A stretch of DNA of 64,000 bases from NCBI GenBank assembly GCA_000469685.2, contig LS997562.1, positions 19,931,920 to 19,995,919 on the forward strand. The letters are read 5' to 3'. Below the pieces are notes generated by a model. That model was given only the letters and a program-made list of their open reading frames with translations, made no database searches and had not been told where the DNA came from. Source of the stretch: Haemonchus contortus (taxonomy: Eukaryota; Nematoda; Chromadorea; Rhabditida; Trichostrongylidae). Shown in pieces: positions 33,426 to 46,594 of the stretch. Numbering within the stretch: position 1 is the stretch's first letter; each line of letters begins with the position of its first letter. A program made the position numbers and the translations under genes.

Positions 33426-33834
33426 TCAAAAAGAGTAATCGCACATCGACTAGTTATATGGAGAATGCTAGAATTGCACTGAAGAGACAGCCAGCCCGCA
33501 AATGCCGCGTGCGGCGACTCAATTACACAGGACCGATTTATTGCCCGTCCTCCTATTTCCCCACACAAATGCATCTGTCAAGCGATGTCGGTCTGTTGTG
33601 CCTTTAGAAAGAGTATGTGATTAGCGAGTGCTCTTTTCACGAGCTTGTTCGATATCAAAAGAGCTTAAAGTTAAAGTTTAAAGTGATCAAAGAGAAGCAG
33701 CGTGTATTGTATTCCACCTTGTTGATATGTGTATCAAAAGAGCGAGCTTGCCAGCGCCTTCTGTGCGAACAGACTTGGAGGAGGATTGAGGGTGAGTCGG
33801 GACAGATTTGCAATTCTATCCGTTAGTGTCAGTG

Positions 33835-34567
33835 TGAGGAGTACCGTGAAGCTAATTCTAAGAATGTCTTACTTCACCAACATCAGCTCATCCACAAGCC
33901 GTTAAACCTGCAGTCGTCAGCAACATGTTGAGAACAGCAACAAGTGTCTGCACGGGTGAGGCTAAACGTCACGAATCACGACGTTCAGCTTGTGAGATAG
34001 TTGCTGTGAACGGCTTTAGGGTACCACACGGTTCTAGAAAAAGTCGCGCTAATACGCAGTGTGCTACGCCTCAAAACGAGTTACCACTATGTCTTCCCTC
34101 CATCCCCGATAAAGTTAGTTGTGCTATACAGCGGAGCATATTCAAAGCTGGGCTGCAAGATGTTGTACAATTTGAGAACACCTAATAACAACATCAAGAA
34201 ACTATTAATTCGAAACAGGCTCTACGATAAGCAGCGCATAACAAAAGACTGCAACATACATATGCCCCTACGGAAAAAAGGTGACTGCGCACTGATGGGC
34301 GTAATCTACCAGATAGAATGCCGGGCATGTGGCTCAATATACATCGGAGAAACGGGAAGACAACTAGCTATACATATTAAAGAGCACCCAGCTAGTATGA
34401 AGCGAGGCAGCCCGATGACGGCGCTTGGTAGGCACAAAACTGAGGAGCACAACGGCAACAGTTTCGAAGTGAAATGCACGATATTAGCGCAGGCGACAGA
34501 GATTCTAGCGAGAAAGGCATTAGATTTTGATTTGGATTTTCATTTGGATTTTCCAAAGAAGTCCTAA
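33835..34567 (+). mobile_element. Penelope-like element, 3' part with GIY-YIG endonuclease
   Basis: Two overlapping frames (33,925-34,185 and 34,061-34,567) join by a small frameshift near 34,183. The second contains a linker (NNNIKKLLIRNRLYDKQ), then a GIY-YIG nuclease block (GVIYQIECRACGSIYIGETG) with HIKEH and GRHKTEEHNG after it. This is the order of the C-terminus of Penelope-like reverse transcriptases, whose GIY-YIG nuclease nicks the target. The RT core is absent. The right-arm copy has the frame intact at the position of the frameshift but is itself split by two insertions. Confidence 0.82.
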
Positions 34568-37281
34568 AATAAGCGGCAGCGATGAGTGCCCGTCTATAAC
34601 CAACAATTTTTTGCCATACATACCACACTGCGACTTATGACTCAATAGTATTACGACGTGATCTTCCTTATCACAAGTATAGGGGAGACAGCAAGAAAGT
34701 TTAATTCGCTACTGACAGTCGCCTGTGGCGACAGCGGATTTTCTCCGCTCAAGCGGTGGAACCCTGGCTAGTCATGCTTTGAATCATGGGTTTCGAATTT
34801 GTCGTCACATACGCCAGGGAAGATAACGCGCTTTGAACGAGGCAGTTTGAACGCGTATGTGGCCTATACAATGACTTACAGTGGCCAGTTGGTGCTTTTA
34901 CCCTTCCAGACGAGTCTGGCACCAACAAACCAACCAACCATAGCCGTAATTAGTATATACTCAAAGGTATCGTGGAGAAAAAACGGTCAGAGAGGAACAA
35001 GGCTGTTAAGAACTGTTTCCTTACGATCGGATGAATTTACAAAGGCGTGAGCATATGTCTGAATGTCCTTTTCAGCAAGCGCAATATAATGAAAAGTTAC
35101 TAGCGCATTGTCTCACAATTCTACCCCAAACTAAAAGGGAGCAAACTCCAAAATAAGTGCAACAGCTGCAAACTGTAAAGGGGACGTAATGGGTGAAGAT
35201 GAAACTGGATAATCTCTTCAACAAAACTTGCGCTCTGATCTTGATTTTCTAGAACCCTACTCAAAATACAGGAGAGTATTTACTGATTAGGACAAAGTAT
35301 TAGACAAATGTAAAGGTTAAGAATGGTCTGGGCAGGTCTTCAATAGCCTACAATAGCTTTCCATGGTGAACGCTTATAAAACGAGCGGCCAACACTCACT
35401 ATCGAGCCAATCGGGCCAACGTCCCTTTCCAGAAGAGGTGGAGTGATTCTTCCCCTATTTTAATGCATGTCTTGTAACACTGATTTATAGCGATAGAACC
35501 GACGAGGAATCAAATGGCACTGACGCCTCAACACAAGTGAGACCAAGACAGCATTCACTCATTCATTCAACACACCAATCCTTCCTTATCATTTGTGCCG
35601 TTACTGTTATCATGCTGCCTTCGAAGCGCTCTCCGAAATGAAGGGCCATCTGTAAAGGCCCCTGTTTAACGACGTCACGAGAAGTACCAATGCCAAAAAT
35701 CAATGGAAGCGCAGTTTGTGGATCACCTTTGCAGGTACCCCATATACGAATGACTGTATCAGATCTACGGTAATTCTTGAGAGCTTGCCTTCTCCTATTC
35801 TGAAAATCTCCCAGAGGCCCGACAAATCAGATGATCTTAGGTGGTATTCATAGTTATTGGGAGCTCAAAGGGTTTCTCGCCAAGGCCCAGTGTCGTATTC
35901 ACAAGTAGCAGTGAGTATGGCAGCCTCTCACAAAAATAAAACGAAACGCGCTCAACATAGCAAGGAAAGTGAATGATGAAGAGCAGGAAGGGAAATAATG
36001 ATGGAAATACCCGCCTTTTTGGTTTCTTTGCTTGCTTCGATTTTCAAAAACTATCCAGTGATACCAAATCACTCTATCGTTAGAGGCACAGCTCACGACA
36101 ATTTTGGGTAATTCACATTATGAGGTAAAAATGGAAGATAAGATGGGAAATAGTGCAATGAAGGCGAAGAAACTATGTAAATCGGTGTTTCCAGAGCGAA
36201 AAAATCTTCGGAAGATCGTTAAAAAGGAGGCTCGACGAGAATGAGAGCAGAAGAATGAAGAAGAGTGGGGCATTAGGACGAGCTTTGCAATGTGAGTCAT
36301 TGGGGCCTGGTGCAAATGACTGAGCAAAGGGTGAGCAAAAATTCATTCACTCACAAGCAGCATAACTAAACAAAAACCTCAGTAACAGCAAAAATATGTA
36401 GCTCACCTTTTTCAGCCTCTCGGGGAAGGAAAATAAACAAGCGATCGTGGCAGCAAAAAGAATAATAGAGGAAAAAAGAATGGGAGAAAAACATCGCTCA
36501 TCACTTGGCAATCAGCTGACTGTGTGTGGGTCCTAGAACGAATAATTGCAATCTGTATCACCTCGACACTCGTCTGACGTAACATCGATCGAGGGGCGGA
36601 AAAGCCACGTGAGCCAGCAACAGGGAACCATCGTGAACTGTACCTTTAAACTCTAATAAACCTATAGTGACTACTGTTCTCCACCCGTACTTGGATTGGA
36701 AGGTCTAAATTTCAAAAATTCATAAACGCGAGAGATCTAATGAGAAACAGAAAAGAAGCATCCTAGACAACAAGAAGGAGACAGTCTGACAAAATAAAGA
36801 AGTAAGACTGAGAAATTCCCCGAAACGGGGCATGCTCCGGTGGCATTTGAAAGTTATGCTGCCAGCATGAATGTGGTTCCACGGTGACTTGGTTATTTCA
36901 AACTTCCATTCCAAGCAACACCTATTCTAAGGATGCAGGAATTCAAGAAAGCACCGAGCTTTCGATGAAAAGCGGAAGTACTGTCATGGACACATCACTG
37001 CTACTTTTTCTGTATAGACAGGATCTGAATAAACCATCTTCATGTCGTGGTTCAGGCCCTAACTGACGCATGTAACTAAAAATTGTTTCATTCTCTCAAC
37101 CAACCTAAAATCCTTCATCTGTATATATCGACCTTGTGAAAATTGTGGTAGTTAGAAGCAAGGGGGAATGTACGTGCCCTTAAACTATATTCAAAAACAT
37201 AAACTAGAAACTTTTCGTAAAAAAGAGAGTAAAAATTGCAAATTGTCTCATAGGTTCATGAAGGTTTATTGCCAGTGCTCG
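34568..37281. other. Left arm of palindrome B outside the CAP gene; no gene recognised
   Basis: Mirrored at 39,952-42,660. It contains part of a SINE/pLTR region (34,760-34,940), but its frames have no known domain. Short frames such as 35,899-36,096 and 36,118-36,327 recur in the mirror only because the DNA does. Confidence 0.5.
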
Positions 37282-38413
37282 TTATGGGGCAATACAGAGA
37301 GCTTCATCACGGCTACAAACACAATTTGTACATTTGCAGTCCTCGTTATTCGTGCACGGGTTGCCAACTTCATAAATAGGCATTCCCAAATAGTTTCCTC
37401 TGAAACTCATCTATCATTCGTAGCAAGACATAAGCTCCGGCTTTAAAACATTACACGTACGCTGAATCATATTCGCATGCCACGAAGGTCATGTCACTAC
37501 ACCACTCTACTGCGCAACCGATCTTGTTGCTCCACTGCCAGACCACCTTAAAAATCAGGTATCTCTTTTAATAGGCGCCACCACCTTCTAAAGATCCTCG
37601 AGTTACCTGGGTATAATGACCAACGCCACGATTGAAAACCGCCATGGTCATGACGTTATCATAAGGAACACCGTTCTGTTGCAGTTCATCGAACCAAAGA
37701 TCGACACTCTGGAACAGAATTCTTCACTGCAAATTGTTACAAAGCTTAATTTCCTTACCTCGGCTGCGGCTACTGTCTTATTTTGTTTCAAAATGGATGT
37801 CATATAAAGGTTCTGTCCCCAATTGTTCCTTTCAGAATATGAGTTATGCGCAAATACGCACTTTTTAGCGAAATTCATAGTGTTTTCTTCAATGGCGCAA
37901 TCGTACGTCTGTAATAAACGATTTTGCAGCATGGGAGACACTCCCCGAAGTCCTCTCATGCAAAGTGCACATGATCCCTGCCTAGCTTCGGTGAGCCTTT
38001 CCGTCTTACCACTTTCAACATTCTGGCTGCCTTAGGAGCATAACCACCAATCTCTTTGGCATTTTTCGCTTCTCCTTTGGCAACGAGCGTTCTGAATAGA
38101 TATAGTGATTACAGCGTACCCAAAGGATCTTACTGTTTCACTGGGAAAAACCGACCGATACGCGTTGTGTTTGTTGACGAAGGTCTGTCTTACTTCATCT
38201 GACATACCGTTGGTGTCTGGACACATGGCTGAAATTTCACTCTTTCGAAGATCTCTGCTGAGAAGATAAGCGGTTTATCGCAAATTACTTACATGCATGC
38301 CCAGATGTGCTTAGAAGCGTCTGAAAACTTTTATTCAATTATACTTCGTAGGCAAATAACGATCCATGCGAACTTCTACTCACCAAAAAGGCGATTGTGG
38401 CAAGTGAAAACAT
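37282..38413 (-). CDS. Secreted CAP/SCP-domain protein (ASP-like), left copy of palindrome B
   Basis: This is the mirror of the gene at 38,820-39,951. Exons (minus strand) are 38,413-38,384, 38,320-38,293, 38,228-38,156, 38,091-38,010, 37,908-37,759, 37,708-37,607, 37,546-37,461 and 37,399-37,282. They join in phase to 222 residues with no stop or frameshift that I can see. It differs from its partner at a few bases; exon 7 starts with Val (GTG) instead of Leu (CTG), for example. Signal peptide, HNAYR, NNWGQNLY and GHYTQ motifs are as in the partner. Strongylid proteins of this family are secreted and linked to host interaction in parasitic species; the role of this member is unknown. An ATAAAC poly(A) context lies just beyond the stop. 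Confidence 0.85.
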
Positions 38414-38819
38414 GGTTTGCAGTGGTTGTGAACGTCTGCTATCCACACAGACGCCTTTATATATTAGTTATACGATAGTTCTGAGCTGTATAAATACTTA
38501 AAAATCAAATACGGACGATTGCTCTAGACTATGTCAATTTCCCTTTCATTGTTTTAGATTTCAAATCACACAATGAAATCAACAAACTGGTATCGATTAT
38601 TGAAATGAATCGCTCCACATTTGCTCTTCTTTTTTGTGACCAACTATACTCTCGATTTCATTGTGTGATTTGAAATCTAAAACAATGGAAGGGAATTAAC
38701 ATAGTCTGGAGCAATCGTCCGTATTTGATTTTTAAGTATTTATACAGCTCAGAACTATCATATAACCAATATATAAAGCTGTCTGTGTGGATGGCAGACG
38801 TTCATAACCACTGCAAACC
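38414..38819. promoter_or_regulatory. Shared divergent promoter between head-to-head CAP genes
   Basis: Between the two start codons are 406 bases, palindromic except for the 73-bp spacer at 38,581-38,653. Each side has a TATATAAAG box about 45 bases before its ATG (about 38,771-38,778 on the right and its mirror on the left), preceded by identical upstream DNA including AAATACGGACGATTG and TCACACAATGAAATC. Any regulator site is therefore present twice in opposite orientation, which would favour co-expression. This is inference from layout. Confidence 0.55.
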
Positions 38820-39951
38820 ATGTTTTCACTGGCCACAATCGCCTTTTTGGTGAGTAGAGCTTTGCACGGATCGTTATTTGCTTACGATGTATGATTGAAT
38901 AAAAACTTTCAGACGCTTCTAAGCACATCTGGGCATGCATGTAAGTAATTTGCGATAAACCGCTTATCACCTCAGCAGAGATCTTCGAAAGAGTGAAATT
39001 TCAGCCATGTGTCCAGACACCAACGGTATGTCAGATGAAGTAAGACAGACCTTCGTCAACAAACACAACGCGTATCGGTCGGTTTTTCCCAGTGAAACAG
39101 TAAGATCTTTTGGGTACGCTGTAATCACTATATCTATTCAGAACGCTCGTTGCCAAAGGAGAAGCGAAAAATGCCAAAGAGATTGGTGGTTATGCTCCTA
39201 AGGCAGCCAGAATGTTGAAAGTGGTAAGACGAAAAGGCTCACCGAAGCTAGGCAGGGATCATGTGCACTTTGCATGAGAGGACTTCGGGGAGTGTCTCCC
39301 ATGCTGAAAAATCGTTTATTACAGACGTACGATTGCGCCATTGAAGAAAACACTATGAATTTCGCTAAAAAGTGCGTATTTGCGCATAACTCATATTCTG
39401 AAAGGAACAATTGGGGACAGAACCTTTATATGACATCCATTTTGAAACAAAATAAGACAGTAGCCGCAGCCGAGGTAAGGAAATTAAGCTTTGTAACAAT
39501 TTGCAGTGAAGAATTCTGTTCCAGAGTGTCGATCTTTGGTTCGATGAACTGCAACAGAACGGTGTTCCTTATGATAACGTCATGACCATGGCGGTTTTCA
39601 ATCGTGGCGTTGGTCATTATACCCAGGTAACTCGAGGATCTTTAGAAGGTGGTGGCGACTAATAAATAAGATACCTGATTTTTAAGCTGGTCTGGCAGTG
39701 GAGCAACAAGATCGGCTGTGCAGTAGAGTGGTGTAGTGACATGACCTTCGTGGCATGCGAATATGATTCAGCGTACGTGTAATGTTTCAAAGCCGGAGCT
39801 TATGTCTTACTACGAATGATAGATGAGTTTCAGAGGAAACTATTTGGGAATGCCTATTTATGAAGTTGGCAACCCGTGCACGAATAACGAGGACTGCAAA
39901 TGTACAAATTGTGTTTGTAGCCGTGATGAAGCTCTCTGTATTGCCCCATAA
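38820..39951 (+). CDS. Secreted CAP/SCP-domain protein (ASP-like), right copy of palindrome B
   Basis: Eight exons (38,820-38,849, 38,913-38,940, 39,005-39,077, 39,142-39,223, 39,325-39,474, 39,525-39,626, 39,687-39,772, 39,834-39,951) sum to 669 nt, or 222 residues. Exons 1-2 encode a signal peptide (MFSLATIAFL, then TLLSTSGHAS). The CAP domain follows: VNKHNAYR, AKEIGGYAPKAARM, YDCAIEE, NNWGQNLYM, LWFDELQQNG, the signature GHYTQLVWQ spanning exons 6-7, and CAVEWCSD. A Cys-rich C-terminal tail (NPCTNNEDCKCTNCVC) ends the protein. Length fits a single-domain ASP/venom-allergen-like protein of strongylid nematodes. All introns are short with TTTCAG-like acceptors, except TTTTTAAG before exon 7. 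AATAAA sits at 39,963-39,968. Confidence 0.9.
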
Positions 39952-42289
39952 CGAGCACTGGCAATAAACCTTCATGAACCTATGAGACAATTTGCAATTT
40001 TTACTCTCTTTTTTACGAAAAGTTTCTAGTTTATGTTTTTGAATATAGTTTAAGGGCACGTACATTCCCCCTTGCTTCTAACTACCACAATTTTCACAAG
40101 GTCGATATATACAGATGAAGGATTTTAGGTTGGTTGAGAGAATGAAACAATTTTTAGTTACATGCGTCAGTTAGGGCCTGAACCACGACATGAAGATGGT
40201 TTATTCAGATCCTGTCTATACAGAAAAAGTAGCAGTGATGTGTCCATGACAGTACTTCCGCTTTTCATCGAAAGCTCGGTGCTTTCTTGAATTCCTGCAT
40301 CCTTAGAATAGGTGTTGCTTGGAATGGAAGTTTGAAATAACCAAGTCACCGTGGAACCACATTCATGCTGGCAGCATAACTTTCAAATGCCACCGTTTCG
40401 GGGAATTTCTCAGTCTTACTTCTTTATTTTGTCAGACTGTCTCCTTCTTGTTGTCTAGGATGCTTCTTTTCTGTTTCTCATTAGATCTCTCGCGTTTATG
40501 AATTTTTGAAATTTAGACCTTCCAATCCAAGTACGGGTGGAGAACAGTAGTCACTATAGGTTTATTAGAGTTTAAAGGTACAGTTCACGATGGTTCCCTG
40601 TTGCTGGCTCACGTGGCTTTTCCGCCCCTCGATCGATGTTACGTCAGACGAGTGTCGAGGCGATACAGATTGCAATTATTCGTTCTAGGACCCACACACA
40701 GTCAGCTGATTGCCAAGTGATGAGCGATGTGTTTCTCCCATTCTTTTTTCCTCTATTATTCTTTTTGCTGCCACGATCGCTTGTTTATTTTCCTTCCCCT
40801 AGAGGCTGAAAAAGGTGAGCTACATATTTTTGCTGTTACTAAGGTTTTTGTTTAGTTATGCTGCTTGTGAGTGAATGAATTTTTGCTCACCCCTTGCTCA
40901 GTCATTTGCACCAGGCCCCAATGACTCACATTGCAAAGCTCGTCCTAATGCCCCACTCTTCTTCATTCTTCTGCTCTCATTCTCGTCGAGCCTCCTTTTT
41001 AACGATCTTCCGAAGATTTTTTCGCTCTGGAAACACCGATTTACATAGTTTCTTCGCCTTCATTGCACTATTTCCCATCTTATCTTCCATTTTTACCTCA
41101 TAATGTGAATTACCCAAAATTGTCGTGAGCTGTGCCTCTAACGATAGAGTGATTTGGTATCACTGGATAGTTTTTGAAAATCGAAGCAAGCAAAGAAACC
41201 AAAAAGGCGGGTATTTCCATCATTATTTCCCTTCCTGCTCTTCATCATTCACTTTCCTTGCTATGTTGAGCGCGTTTCGTTTTATTTTTGTGAGAGGCTG
41301 CCATACTCACTGCTACTTGTGAATACGACACTGGGCCTTGGCGAGAAACCCTTTGAGCTCCCAATAACTATGAATACCACCTAAGATCATCTGATTTGTC
41401 GGGCCTCTGGGAGATTTTCAGAATAGGAGAAGGCAAGCTCTCAAGAATTACCGTAGATCTGATACAGTCATTCGTATATGGGGTACCTGCAAAGGTGATC
41501 CACAAACTGCGCTTCCATTGATTTTTGGCATTGGTACTTCTCGTGACGTCGTTAAACAGGGGCCTTTACAGATGGCCCTTCATTTCGGAGAGCGCTTCGA
41601 AGGCAGCATGATAACAGTAACGGCACAAATGATAAGGAAGGATTGGTGTGTTGAATGAATGAGTGAATGCTGTCTTGGTCTCACTTGTGTTGAGGCGTCA
41701 GTGCCATTTGATTCCTCATCGGTTCTATCGCTATAAATCAGTGTTACAAGACATGCATTAAAATAGGGGAAGAATCACTCCACCTCTTCTGGAAAGGGAC
41801 GTTGGCCCGATTGGCTCGATACTGAGTATGGCCGCTCGTTTTATAAGCGTTCACCATGGAAAGCTATTGTAGGCTATTGAAGACCTGCCCAGACCATTCT
41901 TAACCTTTACATTTGTCTAATACTTTGTCCTAATCAGTAAATACTCTCCTGTATTTTGAGTAGTGTTCTAGAAAAACACGATCAGAGCGCAAGTTTTGTT
42001 GAAGAGATTATCCAGTTTCATCTTCACCCATTACGTCATCTTTACAGTTTGCAGCTGCCGCACTTATTTTGGAGCTTGCTCCCTTTTAGTTCAGGGTAGA
42101 ATTGTGAGACAATGCGCTAGTAACTTTTCATTATATTGCGCTTGCTGAAAAGGACATTCAGACATATGCTCACGCCTTTGTAAATTCATCCGATCGTAAG
42201 GAAACAGTTCTTAACAGCCTTTCTCCTCTCTGGCCGTTTTTTCTCCACGATACCTTTGAGTATATACTAATTACGGCTATGGTTGGTTG
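39952..42289. other. Right arm of palindrome B outside the CAP gene; no gene recognised
   Basis: Reverse complement of about 34,940-37,281 with a 12-bp deletion near 40,395. Part of it (40,150-41,000 and 41,560-41,610) is also shared with palindrome D. No coding function was identified. Confidence 0.5.
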
Positions 42290-42660
42290 GTTTGTTGGTA
42301 CCAGACTCGTCTGGAAGGGTAAAAGCACCGACTGGCCTCTGTAAGTCATTGTATAGGCCACATACGCGTTCAAACTGCCACTACGATTCTGAATGGAAGT
42401 CGAATGCGGGTGTGCATCCCTCAGGCGGGATTGATTAACGCCAAAAACTTTAAACTTTATGATTGAAATACTTTTGTGCCGTACGAGGTTGTTAGGTGGA
42501 ACAATTTATTGAGTCAACGGCCTAGCGTTTCGACGCAATCGTCTTCTTCAGGGGCGTAAATGCAACTCGAGATGATTTGCACATTATCCAAGAAGCGCGT
42601 TATCTTCCCTGGCGAATGTGACGACAAATTCGAAACCCATGATTCAAAGCATGACTAGCC
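42290..42660. repeat. SINE tail followed by Penelope terminal-repeat-like sequence
   Basis: CCAGACTCGTCTGGAAGGG through CTGAATGGAAGTCGAATGCG and GGATTGATTAACG is the SINE tail. After it comes GGCCTAGCGTTTCGACGCAA followed by TCGTCTTCTTCAGGGG. That hairpin-rich motif is typical of Penelope terminal repeats, whose reverse complement resembles a hammerhead core (CTGAAGA...CGAAACG) with a substituted core base. About 200 bp of this is missing in the left arm. Confidence 0.5.
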
Positions 42661-42797
42661 AGGGTTCCACCGCTTGAGCGGAGAAAATCCGCTGTCGCCA
42701 CAGGCGACTGTCAGTAGCGAATTAAACTTTCTTGCTGTCTCCCCTATACTTGTGATAAGGAAGATCACGTCGTAATACTATTGAGTCATAAGTCGCA

Positions 42798-43046
42798 GTG
42801 TGGTATGTATGGCAAAAAGTTGTTGGTTATAGACGGGCACTCATCGCTGCCGCTCATTTCAGGACTTCTTTGGAAAATCCAAATGAAAATCCAAATCAAA
42901 ATCTAATGCCTTTCTCGCTAGGTTCTCCGTCGCCTGCGCTAATATCGTGCACTTTACTTCGAAACTGTTGCCGTTGTGCTCCTGAGTTTTGTGCCTACCA
43001 AGCGCCGTCATCAGGCTGCCTCGCCTCATACCAGCTGAGTGCTCTT
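42798..43046 (-). mobile_element. Penelope-like element, right-arm copy, inner piece
   Basis: Minus-strand counterpart of the C-terminal end of the GIY-YIG ORF. It runs from the stop region up to GAGCAC, where a LINE interrupts it. The copy continues at 47,181-47,245 and 48,478-48,965. Confidence 0.8.
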
Positions 43047-43778
43047 CGATATTTATTTATTTATTTACTTATTTACACGTCCCTATAGGCGTGCCGGCTA
43101 ATCAGTACGCTAACTCAAGACAATTATTGACCGTAAATAGAAAAAAGTGAAAGAAAAAGAGAAAAACAAGGGGAGCTGGACCAAGGGACTAGCGTACCCA
43201 TCGAATAAGGAGAGGATTTTGGAGTGAATGCGTTCTAGGCAAGTGTTTCGGTAGAGAATGATAATCCAGGAACAAGAAGGTGCGTTCCTGACTGAGGCAG
43301 CAAAGGTAAGCTATCGGGCGAACACCTGCACCAGTCGGCCATGGTGCCCTTAGCGTAAGAGTGAGATCATAGGCACTTGCCGGGCCTTCGGCACACGGAG
43401 ATGCCGACCACCCTCGTGGACCCAGCAAGCTAGATATACGCCCAGGTATTCAACCATGCATTCCCAGTAGAGGAAAGGATATCATCCAAAAGAGAATTCG
43501 AAACAGGAACATTCAAGCTGGTCTCCACACTTATGGCCCATACTAACATCTGTTCCTTTATTACTAGAAGGAGGGCTGTCACGAATGGTCTGACACTACC
43601 CAGAGGCACTACTGAATCCCTCGGCCAGTCGATGAAAGAAAAACACTCATATTAAAAAAGAGTCATCAAATCAAAACTAACAACTATGGCAGAAGACCGA
43701 ACACATATAGAGGCATGCCAAAAAACTGAAAAGACTATGATCAAAGTCATGAATTAAAATGAGGAACACGAGTGGATA

Positions 43779-46515
43779 TCAGGTGACATCTTCAACACCA
43801 ATGGCTTGGAGCACATCGATCTTTTTTAGAGCTCTCTTGAAGCTTTCATACGTTTTGCTCGCTGATACGGACTGTGGAAGCTTGCATATCCATCCACTGG
43901 TCCTACAAAAGAAATTATGCTGGCTGGTCGTGAGTTTGCAAACGCCCACCTCAAGCCGCAGCTCACCTCTCAAAATCTTGATCGCTAAAACCAAGTCAGC
44001 CTGTATTCTTCTGTAATAGAGAGACTTCAAATTAAGTTCCTTCAAACGATCTCTGTATGACGGCAGACTCGGAGGATAATTTGAATTTGGAAACATTCGG
44101 TAATAAAGGATCCTCGTAAAGCTCTTCTCTACCCGTTCAAGTTTGCAGATCTCATTCTTCAGAAAGGGACTCCACACTGCACGACAATACTCCACAAAGG
44201 GTAGAACAAACATCTTAAAAAGTTTAATCCATACCAAAATGTCCGAGCAGTGAATGGTCCTGATTAGACTATGCACCACTCTCATGACTTTATTATAGAG
44301 GTTATCGACATGCAGCTTCCACTTGAGACCTCATGTAATTATAACCCCCAGGTCTCTGACAAGATCACAAGAGGCAAGGTGGCCATATTCTGGGCGCTGA
44401 ACATGGAGAGAGTCTCTTAGTGAGGGAAAGTAGATGACTTCTGGAGAATTTGACATTCAAATTCCACTCTCTGGTTTACTCTATCATCTTACTAACCGAC
44501 TCATTTAGTGCTATTTAGACTATCTCTTTGTCTTGGAAGGAGAAGGTAGCACAGACTTTGATATCATCAGCGAATGCAGCCACCCTAACAGAGGGGTGAG
44601 TTTTCAGCCGCGCTGGCAGATCGTTTGTATAGACTAAGAAGAGAAGTGGTGATAGGATTCCACCTTGGGGCACCCCTAAACTGCAGTTGGGTCGAGAATG
44701 ACAGTCAGAGATGCGTACCACCATTCTCCTCCCTTCTAGATAGGAACTAAACCACTCTAAGGCCTCCCCTCTCACCACTATGGCGTCCACTTTGGTCAAC
44801 AGGCTCGTGTGACAGACCGTGTCAAAGACTTCGGATAAGTCAAAGTATACAATGTCCACATTCTGGCCTGAATTAAGAGCCATGGCCCAGTCATGTGAAC
44901 GGTCAAGCAGCTGTGTACATGTGGACGCTCCAGGTACAAAGTCGTGTTGTTCCAAAGGAATGCATTTCTGGACTACCAGCCAGGAAAGCAGCTGTTCTTT
45001 CATAAGTCTCCCAAGTACTTTCTTAGGAGCAGGTAATATACTAATGGGCCTAAAGTCTGAGATTTTAGATGCATTACACACTTTAGGTATCGGGGTTACC
45101 GAGGCGGTTTTCCAGATGGTGGGGACTTGACCTGTAAGCAGGGACAAGTTAAAAATGTGTGTCAGCGGGGTGGCAAGTGCTCCTCTGGAATACTTGAAGA
45201 AATACTGCGGTATGTTATCATCCGTGGGAGAGAGAGAAGGCTTAAGAGTGGCCAAATGCTTGTCAACTGAATTTGAGGTAACAAGTGGAATTGACAACAA
45301 ACTGCTACTGCTGGTGGACACGTGTGTCGCGTTTGTTCGCGATCTAAAAACACCACTAAAGTAGTCGGCAAATGCTTCTACTTTAGAGGCATCGTCCGAT
45401 ATTTTAGTTCCATCGTCCCTAATGATTAGAGAATGTGGCGGTATTAATTTGGTATACTTACTCACCATCAAAGCCAGATTACGTAAATTTTTTAGAGCCG
45501 AGGCACGTCTAATTTTGTAGTCTAGAAGGCGTTTCAAATGCTTATCGAGCTGTTTACAAACATGAATATACTCCAGCAAATTCAATGGGTTTTGGGAGTT
45601 GAAAAATATTCTAGCCTTCTGCTGAATCAGATTAGCAATATGTGGAGGGTACTCGTTATTCCTGCTCCCCTTCATCGTTCTGAGCGGTACGTACTGCTCA
45701 ATGATGTTCTGAATGACTACGCAAAACCTGCTATACACATCATCCATATCAGAATAGTTAGCAAAAACTATGAGCCAATCAATAGAAGTGAGTACCTGCA
45801 TGATTTCCACCTTATTGCATCGCTTGTAATCTCTGCATGTCTCAGGTGTGAGACACTTAGTAATATCACTGATCAAGAAGACAATTATATTGTGATCAGA
45901 AGTGCCTAGCGGTGGGAGAAAGTTAAGTGCCAAAATACTATCCAGTGAGAATAGGACCAGATCAATAATCTTATCCTTCCTAGCGGGTGATCGCACATGT
46001 TAACGTAGTGAAAGAGAGTCAAACAAATCAATAAATCCTACCGCGCTAGAGCTCTCTGCTAAGCCTGTCTCCCAATCAATAGCAAGGTAAAAGTCTCCCA
46101 GGATTGTGATCTCATTCGCGGTGGAAGATGCGAGATCGAAAATTATCGATAAGAGCTGCTCATCTTGGGATGATGAGGAGGATGGGGGTCGATACTCTAA
46201 AATGAACCTGCGATGGTTTCCTGATCTGAACAACACATCAACACATAAATCATCAGCCAATAGGCTATGACAGTTGAACTCAATCTTCTCACACGAAAGC
46301 AATTAATAAAAAAGGATACAGACACCGCTTTCCCTCCTTGTTGACCTATCCTCACGGACCAGGTAGTAGGGGAGATCTGAGCACATTTCACCATCGATGA
46401 CTCCTGGATTTAACTGACCATGACTCCGTTATAAAAGCTATGTCGGGTTTGACCGATGCAATAAAATGATGGAAATGATGTAGTTTATTCACAAGACTTC
46501 GGGCATTTGCGCGGC
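43779..46515 (-). pseudogene. LINE ORF2: AP endonuclease plus reverse transcriptase, few disabling changes
   Basis: The minus strand starts with the endonuclease opening NARSLVNKLHHFHHFIASVK and FITESW. After a 1-nt shift come SDLPYYLVRED, an ITILGDF block (GDFN-like) and LGTSDHNIIVF. The 493-codon central frame (45,996-44,515) then carries the reverse transcriptase: ISDFRPISILP, VYFDLSEVFDTV, GVPQGGILSPLLF and the catalytic FADD box. The C-terminal frame 44,285-43,779 has the YCRAVWSPF and RRIQADLVLAIKIL thumb/tail blocks of CR1. Two or three frame breaks and stops inactivate it. ORF2 copies the element RNA into a nicked target. Confidence 0.88.
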
Positions 46516-46594
46516 ACAACGGCAACGTTGCTGTTGATGGCCTAAAAGTTTTTTGAGCCCCCGTTTTTTATTGAGGAGATGTCAGATGCCTTAA

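Noticed and set aside
34392..34628. Minus-strand ORF inside the Penelope element (and its + strand mirror at 42,798-43,088)
   Set aside because: It is antisense to the GIY-YIG ORF, and its recurrence in the mirror is only the palindrome.
35899..41322. Mirrored ORFs at 35,899-36,327 and 40,894-41,322 as conserved genes
   Set aside because: Identity between mirrored copies follows from the DNA duplication; they lack domains and splice context.
44819..45909. Several + strand ORFs across the LINE
   Set aside because: They are antisense to the 493-codon reverse transcriptase frame.
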